Shown: piece by piece, positions 1 to 8,095 of the stretch | Numbering within the stretch: the stretch's first letter is position 1 | Layout: every line of letters starts with the position of its first letter | Assembly (NCBI GenBank): GCA_910586005.1 | Contig: CAJUHG010000017.1 | Location: forward strand, 1-43,263 | Reading direction: 5' to 3' | Length of the DNA: 43,263 bases | Source of the DNA: an uncultured Lachnospiraceae bacterium | GTDB lineage: Bacteria; Bacillota; Clostridia; Lachnospirales; Lachnospiraceae | The notes under the pieces: model-generated | What the model saw: only the letters and a program-made list of their open reading frames with translations | Told to the model about the DNA's origin: nothing | The model's database searches: none | Made by a program: the position numbers and the translations under genes

Positions 1-176
1 GTATAAAATTTTCAATGTTCATCAATTTAGCCTTGACTTTTTATTTGCAGGCTAATATTTTCTTTCTATAATAGAAAGATATAAATAAAGATTTTATTTA
101 CCATTTTGCGGTAAATTTATCTTATCGTATCGCAACCATTTTGTCAATTTTAGAAAGAAAAATAATGCCTTTTTAC

Positions 177-250
177 TGGAATGTCATTGTTTGACCTTGC
201 AGACATGCTTGCATCTCTAAAGCCAAACACAATGATGCTCCTCACTTTGC
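177..250. repeat. Structured dispersed repeat, copy 1
   Basis: A stem can form between 185-193 (CATTGTTTG) and 224-234 (CAAACACAATG, one bulged base). Bases 211-250 align without gaps to 3000-3039 at 28 of 40 positions, including the shared core ATCTCTA. It lies downstream of the minus-strand gene ending at 304, so it may be part of that gene's 3' region. Bases 1-176 are AT-rich and I see nothing in them that I can name. Confidence 0.5.
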
Positions 251-295
251 TTAAATAATAAAAAACATGCTTCCCAAATTTTCTATTATCATAAA
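250..295 (-). repeat. Dispersed 46-nt 3'-region repeat, copy 1
   Basis: This 46-nt segment matches 31544-31589 with about 8 differences, with an identical 14-nt core (AATAGAAAATTTGG on the minus strand) followed by AGCATGT. Both copies sit just downstream of the stop codon of an unrelated minus-strand gene. Copy 1 has a run of six T after GCATG on the minus strand and might act as a transcript end. Confidence 0.5.
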
Positions 296-303
296 TTAAA
301 ATA

Positions 304-1050
304 TCAATATTTTTCTTTAATCAATACTGCTTTTACAAAAGAATTTTGTCCAAATACATAAGTCCCATCATCATAGACCGTATAAGGACACACTTTTATA
401 TAGTATCTTTCTCCTACTTTTAAATTTTTTATCGTTTTTATTGTTATTGGTGAATAAATTGTCTTGACTCCCTCTAGTAATCTTTCGTCTGTAGAATACA
501 ATATCCTATATCCAATCGCATGTTCCACAGCTTCTGCTTTTACTGTTACTTGTCCTTTTTGATTACTTTCTAAAAATTGAATGTTACCTTTTGGCAATTG
601 AATTTGACTTTCTGCCTGAATACAAAAAGAAAATTTATATTCCTGCCATTTCCATTTTCCTTTATTCCAAATACTCATATAATAGGTTCCAGAAGGTAAT
701 GTTCTAGATATTTTCACAGAAGACCATCCTGTAAAAAAATTTGTATCAAATGTGAAATCACTTTCTTTTAAAACTTCTCTGCCTGCAAAGTCATAAATAG
801 TTCCACCAGAACCTGCTCCATTCCCTTTAAAATTTAATGTAACATGTGATTTCTCAGAAATAGTAAACTTGAAATATCTTGCTTGTTCTGAATATGTTAT
901 CCTTCCCTCATAAGTATCTCCTAATTCATAAGCCTCTGTTTCTCTTACTATGGCAGCATTTACTGTGACACTCTTAAATAAAAATACAAAACAAAAGCAT
1001 AATAATAACATTAGTAAATTTTCTGCTGCTTCTTTTCTCATGTATGTCAT
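304..1050 (-). CDS. Secreted hypothetical protein with fibronectin-like C-terminus
   Basis: No specific family recognised. A hydrophobic segment near residues 10-30 followed by VNAA looks like a signal peptide, so the product is probably exported. The middle (about residues 40-145) has the look of a beta-sandwich of the bacterial pre-peptidase C-terminal type (GDTYEGRITYSEQARYFKF, then YYMSIWNKG). The end (about 165-245) resembles a fibronectin type III module, with IGYRILYSTDE and GERYYIKVCPY. I chose the ATG at 1050, five bases after AAAGG; an ATG at 1041 is the alternative. It is a lone gene, divergent from the XRE regulator. Binding or adhesion is possible but not shown. Confidence 0.6.
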   Translation of the reverse strand: MTYMRKEAAENLLMLLLCFCFVFLFKSVTVNAAIVRETEAYELGDTYEGRITYSEQARYFKFTISEKSHVTLNFKGNGAGSGGTIYDFAGREVLKESDFTFDTNFFTGWSSVKISRTLPSGTYYMSIWNKGKWKWQEYKFSFCIQAESQIQLPKGNIQFLESNQKGQVTVKAEAVEHAIGYRILYSTDERLLEGVKTIYSPITIKTIKNLKVGERYYIKVCPYTVYDDGTYVFGQNSFVKAVLIKEKY

Positions 1051-1210
1051 CCACACCTTTCACTTTTGTCATTATCATTTTATAGATGTTATTTTTTTTT
1101 AATTTTCTTTTAATTAACATCTTTTATCATATAATAACATTTTATAATATATGTTTCAAGCAATTATAACATTTTACAGTAGAATATTTCTAATTTTTTG
1201 TCATTTATAA

Positions 1211-1270
1211 TATACCTTATAAAACGGTCGAATGGCCATTTCGGGATCCCCAGAGGGTATACCTATCTAG
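1211..1270 (+). repeat. Dispersed CTTATGAAATG-type repeat, copy A
   Basis: Begins TATACCTTATAAAACGGTCG and ends near GAGGGTATACC. It aligns with copies at 20280-20350 and 29283-29352. It ends directly at the ribosome binding site (AGGAGGA, 1269-1275) of the XRE gene, so it occupies that gene's promoter or leader. Confidence 0.55.
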
Positions 1271-1283
1271 GAGGAATACTGTC

Positions 1284-1601
1284 ATGAATGAATTTGTTCG
1301 GAACAGGATAACAGAATTGAGAATAAAAAAAGGAATCTCAGAATATCAGATGAGTTACGATTTAGGGCATAGCAGAGGATATATTAATAATATTACTTCT
1401 GGTAAATCTCTTCCCTCTTTAAATGAATTTTTTTCAATTTGCGATTATTTTGAAATAACTGCTGTAGAATTTTTTGATCAGCAACAGAAAAATCCTGAAC
1501 TTGTCAATAAGGCTTTATCAAAATTTAAGCTATTAAATGATAGTGATATGATTTTAGTATTAGGTATTCTTAATCGGCTTTGTGAGGAAAAAAGTTATTA
1601 A
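1284..1601 (+). CDS. XRE-family helix-turn-helix regulator
   Basis: A 105-aa protein whose first 65 residues form a Cro/C1-type HTH: RITELRIKKGISEYQMSYDL (helices 1-2) and SRGYINNITSGKSLPSLNEF (recognition helix and following turn), then FFSICDYFEITAVEFFD. The remaining 35 residues are a helical tail. It belongs to the small stand-alone XRE proteins common in Lachnospiraceae. The start is set by AGGAGG seven bases before ATG. It stands alone, with a terminator 40 bases downstream. Targets are unknown; as such proteins often autoregulate, the repeat next to its start is a candidate operator (inference). Confidence 0.85.
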   Translation: MNEFVRNRITELRIKKGISEYQMSYDLGHSRGYINNITSGKSLPSLNEFFSICDYFEITAVEFFDQQQKNPELVNKALSKFKLLNDSDMILVLGILNRLCEEKSY

Positions 1602-1640
1602 GAATAATATCTAATTTTAAATTATTTTATAATTTTTTAG

Positions 1641-1684
1641 AAAAAAGAATACAACGTTTTAATACAAAAGCTGTATTCTTTTTT
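1641..1684 (+). terminator. Intrinsic terminator of the XRE gene
   Basis: A 13-bp stem pairs 1641-1653 (AAAAAAGAATACA) with 1672-1684 (TGTATTCTTTTTT), loop 18 nt, T-rich on the plus strand. The matching A-run would let it work in both directions. Confidence 0.8.
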
Positions 1685-1871
1685 CTTTTATTTCCACTTA
1701 TAAATGAAAATTTATATACCAATCTCTCTTAACTATTTAAAAATTTTTAGATACTTGCAAAATCTAATATTTTCTATATAACTCCAAAAATTTTCTGATA
1801 TATCTCTTATATTTCTTCTTATTCTGTATATATTAATAAAAGTTATTCAAAAATAATTTGATATTCTTAAT

Positions 1872-1920
1872 TTAGAATATAAATTAGATTTATATTCTAA
1901 CATTTAGGTATTTACTAAAT
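1872..1920. promoter_or_regulatory. Perfect palindromes upstream of D-lactate dehydrogenase
   Basis: 1872-1884 (TTAGAATATAAAT) and 1888-1900 (ATTTATATTCTAA) form a perfect 13-bp inverted repeat with a 3-base centre. It is followed by a second inverted repeat, ATTTAG (1902-1907) with CTAAAT (1915-1920), and by AAATC/GATTTTTT (1918-1933), which resembles a weak terminator. This lies 60-100 bases before the ldh ATG and could be an operator or attenuator. It does not match the Rex consensus. The rest of 1685-1977 is featureless AT-rich DNA. Confidence 0.5.
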
Positions 1921-1977
1921 CTAAGGATTTTTTATTTTATATGCAATTTAAAACAAAGTAGAAAGGAATATATTTTT

Positions 1978-2952
1978 ATGAAGATTGCATTTTATACTAC
2001 AAAACCCTATGACCGCATTTGGTTTGAACCTATGGCAGAAGGCTACAAAATGGATATGATATTTTTAGATGCTCCTTGTAAACCTAATACCCTAAATTTA
2101 GCAGAAGGCTGTGATGCCATATGTATTTTTATCAACGACCAAATTACTGCAGATATGATTGATCGTCTCTGTGAAATGAATGTAAAAGCAATTCTACTTC
2201 GTTCTGCTGGATTTAATCATGTAGATATGGAAGCCGCAAAAGGTAGGATTCATGTACTGCGAGTACCTAGCTATTCGCCACAATCAGTAGCAGAATATGC
2301 TGTTGCTATGCTTCTTACAATTAATCGCTTTACACACAAAGCCTATACTAGAACTAGAGATTTTAATATGAGTATTAATGGATTAATGGGTACAGAATTG
2401 TACCGAAAGACTGTTGGAATTATTGGAACAGGTAAAATTGGACAATCCATGATTCACATTTTAAAAGGTTTTGATATGAAACTATATGCTTATGATTTAT
2501 ACCCTGCGCAAGGAATAGACGTAGAATATGTAGATTTACCAGAATTGTTCGCAAAATCTGATGTTATCTCTCTTCATTGTCCTCTTACCAAAGATACACA
2601 TCATATTATTGATAAACAAGCAATTGAACAAATGAAACAAGGAGTTTATTTGATCAATACCTCTCGTGGTGCTCTTATTGATACAAATGCTTTAATTGAT
2701 GGACTTTTAAGTCGGAAAATCGCTGGTGTAGGGCTAGATGTTTATGAAGAGGAAAGTGGCATATTCTATGAAGATCTTTCTAATCAGATTATTCAAGACA
2801 ACACATTGGCCAGATTAATGACCTTTCCTAATGTACTTGTTACTTCCCATATGGGATTTTTTACTTCAGAAGCCATGCAGGCAATTGCTATTGAAACTAT
2901 GGAAAATGCCTATGCATTAGAAAAAGGCATGGAATTAGTAAATGAAGTATAA
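1978..2952 (+). CDS. ldhA: D-lactate dehydrogenase (D-2-hydroxyacid dehydrogenase)
   Basis: Catalyses NADH-dependent reduction of a 2-ketoacid, most likely pyruvate to D-lactate, in the cytoplasm, regenerating NAD+ during fermentation. At 324 aa it has the family length. The Rossmann motif GTGKIG is at residues 150-155 with the acidic partner in YAYD near 173. The catalytic triad is visible: Arg230 in NTSRGALID, Glu in GLDVYEEE (about 257-259), His291 in SHMGFFT. The SHxxFFT form is typical of fermentative D-LDH rather than of phosphoglycerate or hydroxypyruvate reductases. RBS GAAAGGA precedes the ATG. It is a single gene on the plus strand with palindromes upstream. Exact substrate preference cannot be read from sequence. 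Confidence 0.88.
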   Translation: MKIAFYTTKPYDRIWFEPMAEGYKMDMIFLDAPCKPNTLNLAEGCDAICIFINDQITADMIDRLCEMNVKAILLRSAGFNHVDMEAAKGRIHVLRVPSYSPQSVAEYAVAMLLTINRFTHKAYTRTRDFNMSINGLMGTELYRKTVGIIGTGKIGQSMIHILKGFDMKLYAYDLYPAQGIDVEYVDLPELFAKSDVISLHCPLTKDTHHIIDKQAIEQMKQGVYLINTSRGALIDTNALIDGLLSRKIAGVGLDVYEEESGIFYEDLSNQIIQDNTLARLMTFPNVLVTSHMGFFTSEAMQAIAIETMENAYALEKGMELVNEV

Positions 2953-2967
2953 CCCTAAGCATTAAAC

Positions 2968-3124
2968 TCTCTAAGACGCTCAGGTTCACAAGCACATTTG
3001 GATCTCTAGAGTCAAGCGCAACACGGTTCCTCGTTTTGCCTTCAAGGAACTTAGATAGGAATACTCTTAGATGGAGAGGCGCACCCCATGTTAAAGCATG
3101 ACAATTTTATCTTGGCGCCTCTAT
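2968..3124. other. Structured intergenic element between convergent genes
   Basis: Three nested or consecutive stems are visible: TCTAAGA (2970-2976) with TCTTAGA (3065-3071), GTTCCT (3026-3031) with AGGAAC (3045-3050), and AGAGGCGC (3075-3082) with GCGCCTCT (3115-3122). Bases 3000-3039 resemble 211-250. No T-run follows the last stem, so it is not a standard terminator. It could be a mobile palindromic unit or a structured RNA; function unknown. Confidence 0.5.
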
Positions 3125-3153
3125 CCTCAAAATAAATATTTCTATAAAAAGCC

Positions 3154-4206
3154 TTAGGATTTTCTACCAAAAAGAAAATGTTTTTTTTCTTGTGCATCTA
3201 CTCTTGTTTTCCCTACCCCTTCTTTCCACTTAAAATATTCAGCATCCAAATCCACGCGTATTTCTGGTATTCCATCAGAGATATCTGCTTCCTCTTCCCT
3301 TAGTAAATCCTCTGAAATTAAAATATTAGAATCTATGGCCTCCACAATTGCTTCTATATCTTGCATAGGCATATTAGATTTCCTTTCATTTACTATATTA
3401 TTTTCTTCTACTGCCAATACATTTTTTGTTTCTACTGCTGCTTCTGTTAATTTTTTTTCTCTTTCTCCATCTCGTTCTCTACCTCTAGCAGCTCGACGAC
3501 GCAAAGTTTCTGCAAATTCCTTTCCTGTTATCTTGGCTAAACTTTTTTCTTCCTCTTGTTCATCGCTATCTGATTCATCTATGTACTGATTTTTCCCAGT
3601 TTGTTCAAAATATGCTTGGTTAATTTTAATTTCAGGCTTAATTGTAGAATAAGAGCGTCCTTCATTTTGAATTCGCTTTGCTTCTTTTCCTTCCATTTGT
3701 TGACGACGTTCTTCTTCTAATTGTCTATTTACTCCTTCTATCAATTTTACATATTTTTCTGTATCAGCAAAATCTCTAAGTTGTGATGTTAATTCTAACT
3801 GATTGCGCCGTACCCGCTCCCGTTGGCTTTCCATATCCATATTTATCTGCCTAAAGATTTTCTGAACAGCTTCATTTGCATCTTCCATAATATAACAAAT
3901 ACGGTTAATTGCATCATCTGTATACATAATAGAAGCTGCATAAATATCATCCGCATGCTTACTTGCTTTCTGAAGGATTTCCTCTCCACGTCTTTCACAA
4001 CGTCGTTCTGCCATCTCATGCTTTCGCTTTGTGATCTCATATTGATCCATAATCTCATAAATTGCTAAATTTAACTGCTCTAACAATTCAAAAACTATTT
4101 GTTTTTCTACAATAATCTTACTACTACCCTCTTCATATGGAGCACTCTCTGAAAACAATAGATGTATATTTTTTAAAATATGTTCTATCTTATCTTGTAC
4201 ACTCAT
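3154..4206 (-). CDS. Coiled-coil protein of unknown function
   Basis: 350 aa, highly charged, with no signal peptide or membrane segment. Residues 45-190 (from ELLEQLNLAIYEIMDQYEIT through MAERRCERRGEEILQKASKH to NQLELTSQLRDFADTEKYVK) form a long coiled coil reminiscent of DivIVA or ATP-synthase b-like helices. The middle is rich in Arg/Glu and probably disordered. The end has a short conserved-looking patch, RVDLDAEYFKWKEG, then HFLFGRKS. The start at 4206 is chosen for AGGAG eight bases upstream; an in-frame extension to 4269 lacks a ribosome site. A cell-division or envelope scaffold role is a guess from architecture only. It stands alone, convergent with ldhA. Confidence 0.65.
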   Translation of the reverse strand: MSVQDKIEHILKNIHLLFSESAPYEEGSSKIIVEKQIVFELLEQLNLAIYEIMDQYEITKRKHEMAERRCERRGEEILQKASKHADDIYAASIMYTDDAINRICYIMEDANEAVQKIFRQINMDMESQRERVRRNQLELTSQLRDFADTEKYVKLIEGVNRQLEEERRQQMEGKEAKRIQNEGRSYSTIKPEIKINQAYFEQTGKNQYIDESDSDEQEEEKSLAKITGKEFAETLRRRAARGRERDGEREKKLTEAAVETKNVLAVEENNIVNERKSNMPMQDIEAIVEAIDSNILISEDLLREEEADISDGIPEIRVDLDAEYFKWKEGVGKTRVDAQEKKHFLFGRKS

Positions 4207-4287
4207 ATTCCTTTCTCCTATTCTGTAACATTTTGTTTTTTGAAATAATTTAGTTTCTTCTTGAGACAAATCAGAGCTATTAGTTAT

Positions 4288-4314
4288 AAAAAGCCTCTCA
4301 TAAATTGCAGAGGC
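4288..4314 (-). terminator. Terminator downstream of tnpA
   Basis: GCCTCT (4293-4298) pairs with AGAGGC (4309-4314) and on the minus strand is followed by TTTTTAT. It could equally be the hairpin at one end of the IS200-type element, since such ends are palindromic. Confidence 0.65.
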
Positions 4315-4407
4315 ACAAAAAATTTCTATCTATCAACTTTTACCAGTGCTTGTGTTGCAACTAATTTTATAAACCTTTCTAACTGTTATCTGCTATAAAT
4401 TTTACTT

Positions 4408-4830
4408 CTAATCTTGCTTCTTTCTGCGTCTATCTTCCTGACCTTGACTTTCTATATAATTCTTGATTACTTCCGTTGGAGCATCACCTGTTGCCAATAG
4501 GCAAAAACTCTGACTCCAAAAATATTCTTTCCATAATTCCTGTCTTATTTTGGGAAATTCCTTTTTTAATAATCGGCTGCTTGCACTTTTATATGCATTT
4601 ATAAATTTACTGATTTCTGTATTTGGATGTGCTTGAAATAAAATATGCACATGGTCTTTCTCATACTTCCATTCTTCTAATGTAATATTATATTTTGGAG
4701 CAATATATTCAAATATTTCTCTTGCTCGATCAGAAATATTATCCTCAAATACTTGTCGGCGATATTTTATTACAAGTATAAGGTGATAATGCAGTGAAAA
4801 TACTGAGTGTGCATTACTATCTAATTTCAT
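4408..4830 (-). CDS. tnpA: IS200/IS605-family transposase TnpA (Y1 HUH)
   Basis: 140 aa, about the normal length for this family, and apparently intact. It nicks and joins single-stranded DNA at hairpin-marked ends. The metal-binding HUH motif is His60-Val-His62 in KDHVHILFQ, and the nucleophilic tyrosine is Tyr125 in VIKNYIESQ. The N-terminal VFSLHYHLILVIKYRR is the family hallmark. It is preceded by a strong promoter-like sequence and a GAAAGG site 11 bases before ATG, and followed by a hairpin. No tnpB/IscB-like ORF accompanies it. With all catalytic residues present it may still be active (inference). Confidence 0.92.
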   Translation of the reverse strand: MKLDSNAHSVFSLHYHLILVIKYRRQVFEDNISDRAREIFEYIAPKYNITLEEWKYEKDHVHILFQAHPNTEISKFINAYKSASSRLLKKEFPKIRQELWKEYFWSQSFCLLATGDAPTEVIKNYIESQGQEDRRRKKQD

Positions 4831-4864
4831 ATATATTACAACCTTTCATATATTATCGACTGAA

Positions 4865-4893
4865 ATTATCTCATATTATATTTTATTTGTCAA
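4865..4893 (-). promoter_or_regulatory. Sigma-A type promoter of tnpA
   Basis: On the minus strand TTGACA (4893-4888), a 17-base spacer and GATAAT (4870-4865) lie 35 bases before the tnpA start. The match to consensus is close. Confidence 0.65.
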
Positions 4894-5284
4894 TACTTTT
4901 TGAAGGACACACTTCTATGATATATACTGATTCCAATTAAATTAATATATACACACAATAAGAAACATTTGTTATTACTCATCATCAGGAAAGTCTTAAC
5001 AAACGAAAAGATAAACGTTTTCTGCAATCTTACTTTATTCTTACAATTTATAAAATATTCTTCTATCTCTCAAATAAATATAATAAACTTAAATCTATCC
5101 TCACTTTGCCTTCGCGTAAACAAAAAAGGTATGTATACTACTATAGGACTTGGTATACTAAGAAGCATTGACGTTCCCATCACTGACAAACACAATAATT
5201 ATATTAACATACAGAAAATGGTACCTTATAATAAAATTATATAAAAATATAATCCAAAATAATATTACATAGGAGATAAATTAC

Positions 5285-5457
5285 ATGTTACCAATAAATT
5301 ACACCACCCTTAGAGATAATATGAAAACTTATATGGATAAACTATCTGATGATTATAAAACTATGATTGTTATAAGAAAAGATAATAGAAATATTGTCAG
5401 AAGAATCTTACCATAATCTTATAGAAAATGCTTATAGAAATATCTGATTATGAATAA
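5285..5457 (+). pseudogene. Truncated/frameshifted Phd/YefM-type antitoxin
   Basis: After AGGAGA and ATG at 5285, a 43-codon frame reads MLPINYTTLRDNMKTYMDKL, then SDDYKTMIVIRKDNRNIV, matching the N-terminal DNA-binding half of the Phd/YefM antitoxins that neutralise RelE/YoeB-type toxins. It stops at 5414-5416. The next frame continues the family pattern (ESYHNLIENAYRNI, about 5403-5443) before a stop, and a third frame gives SDYE and TAA at 5455-5457. So at least two frameshifts have broken it. No toxin gene follows. Assignment rests on the residue pattern only; a real short peptide is less likely. Confidence 0.65.
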
Positions 5458-5559
5458 AATATTTTCAGATAATAGATGACAGAACATACTGTAAATAATG
5501 CTTGTTAGCTGCTATCACAGCCTTTCAGTGGAGTTTATGCTACCACTAAAACAAGAAAG

Positions 5560-5600
5560 TCCCCACCCATGCACTTCTCTCTCTATGGCATGGAAGGGGA
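5560..5600 (+). other. Two-part hairpin resembling an IS605-type right end
   Basis: TCCCC (5560-5564) pairs with GGGGA (5596-5600) and CATGC (5568-5572) with GCATG (5588-5592), around an unpaired ACC/GAA bulge and a CT-rich loop. The preceding GTGGAGTTTATGCTACCACT is a short near-repeat (GTGG/CCAC). It lies 16 bases past the hydG stop, so it could also be part of the hydG 3' end, but it has no T-run on the minus strand. Confidence 0.4.
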
Positions 5601-5615
5601 ACTTCTTTGATAAGG

Positions 5616-7034
5616 TTAAAATCGAAAATCACGTTGTCCCTTATGAATATTGGCAAGATAATCCATTACTTTTTCTTTGACTTTTGGATTTGTAATAACA
5701 TCTAACTCTTTTTCTATTAATTTATCTCCAATTACTTTTGTTTCCTCAGATGCATAATCTTCTAGATATTCTTTTAAAGTCATCAATGCATTGGGATGGC
5801 AACAATTTACAATCTGACCGTTTTTTAAAAGTGTCATAAAGCGGTCTCCTGTTCTTTCCTCTCGATAACATGCTGTACAGAAGCTAGGCACATAATCCAT
5901 TTCCATCAACCATTTTACTACTTCATCTAACGTTCGGTTATCACTGACATCAAACTGTGCAGAATTTTCTTCTTCTGGTTCTGGCTCAGCATAGCCGCCT
6001 ACACTTGTTCTAGAACCGCCGCTAATTTGAGAAATTCCAAGATGAAGCACCTTCTCACGACAAGCTTGACTCTCTCGTGTAGAAACAATCATCCCCGTAT
6101 AAGGCACCGCAATGCGAATACATGCTACAATTTTTGCAAAAGTTTCATCTGTAATTCCATTGTCAAAAGCATCTGGATCGATATCATCTGCATGGCGCAC
6201 ACGAGGCACACTAATCGTATGAGGACCTACCCCCTTATAGGCTTCCAAATGCTCTGCATGCATTAAAATTCCTGTAAAATCATAACGATAATTATTTAAT
6301 CCAAACAAAACTCCCAAACCAACATCATCAATTCCGCCTTCCATAGCGCGATCCATCGCCTCTGTATGATATGCATAATCATGTTTAGGTCCAGTTGGAT
6401 GAAGTTTCTCATAAGATTCTTTATGATACGTTTCTTGAAATAAAATATAAGTTCCAATGCCTGCTTCTTTTAATTTTCTATAATTTTCTACTGTAGTGGC
6501 AGCAATATTTACATTTACACGTCGAATCGCACCATTTTTATGCTTAATTCCATAAATGGTATGAATACATTCTAAAATATATTCAATAGGATTATTGACA
6601 GGATCTTCCCCAGCTTCCAAAGCAAGCCTTTTATGTCCCATATCCTGTAAAGCTGTTACTTCCTTTACAATTTCTTCCTGTGTCAATTTCTTTCGAGCAA
6701 TATGTTTATTCTTAGCATGATAGGGACAATATTCACATCCATTAATACAATAATTGGATAAATATAGAGGTGCAAACATAACAATACGATTTCCATAAAA
6801 ATCTTTTTTTATCTGTTCTGCCAAGGAATAAATCTCTTGATTTTTGTCTTCCAGCTCACAGTCCAGCAGGACAATAGCTTCCTTATGAGAAAGTCCCTTG
6901 CGCAACTTAGCTTTTTCTAAAATCTCATCGATTAATTCTCTATTATTTTTATTTGCTTCTGCATAAGCCAAGGAATCCAATATTTCTTCATGACTAATAA
7001 ATTCCTCTGCCTTTGGTGACATTACCTGATACAT
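5616..7034 (-). CDS. hydG: [FeFe]-hydrogenase maturase HydG (radical SAM tyrosine lyase)
   Basis: Cleaves tyrosine to p-cresol and dehydroglycine and turns the latter into the CO and CN- ligands of the hydrogenase H-cluster. At 472 aa it is full length. The radical-SAM cluster motif is C96-x3-C100-x2-C103 (CINGCEYC). The HydG-specific C-terminal cluster motif CX2CX22C is at C386, C389 and C412 (CTACYREERTGDRF, then NCC), which separates HydG from the related thiazole enzyme ThiH. It overlaps hydE by 13 bases and is surely co-transcribed with it. The hydrogenase itself and HydF are not in the window. Confidence 0.95.
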   Translation of the reverse strand: MYQVMSPKAEEFISHEEILDSLAYAEANKNNRELIDEILEKAKLRKGLSHKEAIVLLDCELEDKNQEIYSLAEQIKKDFYGNRIVMFAPLYLSNYCINGCEYCPYHAKNKHIARKKLTQEEIVKEVTALQDMGHKRLALEAGEDPVNNPIEYILECIHTIYGIKHKNGAIRRVNVNIAATTVENYRKLKEAGIGTYILFQETYHKESYEKLHPTGPKHDYAYHTEAMDRAMEGGIDDVGLGVLFGLNNYRYDFTGILMHAEHLEAYKGVGPHTISVPRVRHADDIDPDAFDNGITDETFAKIVACIRIAVPYTGMIVSTRESQACREKVLHLGISQISGGSRTSVGGYAEPEPEEENSAQFDVSDNRTLDEVVKWLMEMDYVPSFCTACYREERTGDRFMTLLKNGQIVNCCHPNALMTLKEYLEDYASEETKVIGDKLIEKELDVITNPKVKEKVMDYLANIHKGQRDFRF

Positions 7035-8095
7035 TTCTTTTCCTCCTTAAATTCACAATAATCTCCTCGATCTGTAACCAATTCATATCCAATATTTTTC
7101 ATTCTTTGGCTAAGACAAGTTCTGCATTCTGCTGATTCTTCTCCTGTACATATTTTGTTATCATACAATTCATATTTTTTTCTTACAGAGGTTGGTGATA
7201 AGTTGGGCATAACCACATTCGCACCTGCCTGTATTCCTTTCTCTCTTCCTAGTGGATCTATCGTTCCTAGTGCAGTAGTCGCAGGTAATAACAATTTGGG
7301 CATCATCACGCGCAACAGTCCTATCATAAATAGTGTTAATTCTACAGTTCCTCCGACTTTCTTTGCAAAAGGTGTTTCATGATGTGGAACAAAAGGTCCA
7401 ATTCCTACCATATGAGGCTCTAATTCACTGATAAAAATCATATCTTCTGCAAGGCTTGCTGCGGTTTGTCCAGGACTTCCTACCATAAATCCAGTTCCCG
7501 TTTGATATCCAATTTTCTTTAAATCAAATAAACATCTTTTCCTATTTTCTAAGGACAATTCTGCTGGATGAAGTTTTTGATAATGGGCTTCCTCTGCTGT
7601 TTCATGGCGCAATAAATATCTATCTGCTCCTGCTTGAAATAATCCTAAGTAACTTTTATAAGAACGCTCTCCAATAGAAAGTGTGATGGCACAGTCTGGA
7701 TACTTCTTTTTTATGGTACTTATAATATCTTCTAATATCTCTTGAGAAAACCAGCCATCTTCTCCACCTTGTAATACAAAAGTGCGAAATCCTAATTTAT
7801 AACCAATCTCACAACATTCCATCATTTGCTCTTTATTTAGACGATAACGTTCTGCACTTCTATTACTTCTGCGTATGCCGCAATAGTAACAATCATTTTT
7901 GCAATAATTAGAAAATTCAATTAAGCCTCTTGTATAAATTTTATTGTCATAATATTTGTGTTGCCATTTTCTAGCTTTTTCAAAAAGATATTCAGATATC
8001 TCAACATTACGATTTTCAATTAACATGACCCATTCTTCTTTGGTAAGATATGAAGTAGTCTCTAATTTGTCAATTAATCTCTTAAACTGATTCAT
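7022..8095 (-). CDS. hydE: [FeFe]-hydrogenase maturase HydE (radical SAM)
   Basis: Works with HydG and HydF in building the 2Fe subcluster of [FeFe]-hydrogenase, contributing to the bridging dithiolate. 357 aa, normal length. The radical-SAM motif is C65-x3-C69-x2-C72 (CKNDCYYC). The optional second-cluster motif CX7CX2C is kept near the C-terminus (CTGEESAECRTC), which many HydE proteins lack. RBS AGGAGA lies six bases before the ATG at 8095, directly after a terminator hairpin. First gene of the hydE-hydG pair; expression is probably set by the upstream leader. Confidence 0.95.
   Translation of the reverse strand: MNQFKRLIDKLETTSYLTKEEWVMLIENRNVEISEYLFEKARKWQHKYYDNKIYTRGLIEFSNYCKNDCYYCGIRRSNRSAERYRLNKEQMMECCEIGYKLGFRTFVLQGGEDGWFSQEILEDIISTIKKKYPDCAITLSIGERSYKSYLGLFQAGADRYLLRHETAEEAHYQKLHPAELSLENRKRCLFDLKKIGYQTGTGFMVGSPGQTAASLAEDMIFISELEPHMVGIGPFVPHHETPFAKKVGGTVELTLFMIGLLRVMMPKLLLPATTALGTIDPLGREKGIQAGANVVMPNLSPTSVRKKYELYDNKICTGEESAECRTCLSQRMKNIGYELVTDRGDYCEFKEEKKCIR

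Larger units (their letters stand above)
4293..5600. mobile_element. Possible remnant of an IS200/IS605-type element
   Basis: The stretch holds tnpA on the minus strand near its left edge, the hairpin at 4293-4314, and at its right edge the hairpin at 5560-5600. IS605 elements often carry divergent tnpA and tnpB between two subterminal hairpins. Here no tnpB is visible; the space holds AT-rich DNA (4900-5284, nothing recognised) and an antitoxin relic. The boundaries and the idea that these parts were one element are inference; tnpA alone could be a simple IS200 copy. Confidence 0.3.

Noticed and set aside
4969..5244. 91-codon plus-strand frame
   Set aside because: No ribosome site, Ile/Asn/Leu-rich random-like composition, no recognisable motif.
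5498..5680. 60-codon plus-strand frame
   Set aside because: Overlaps the hairpin and the hydG end, lacks a ribosome site and coding pattern.
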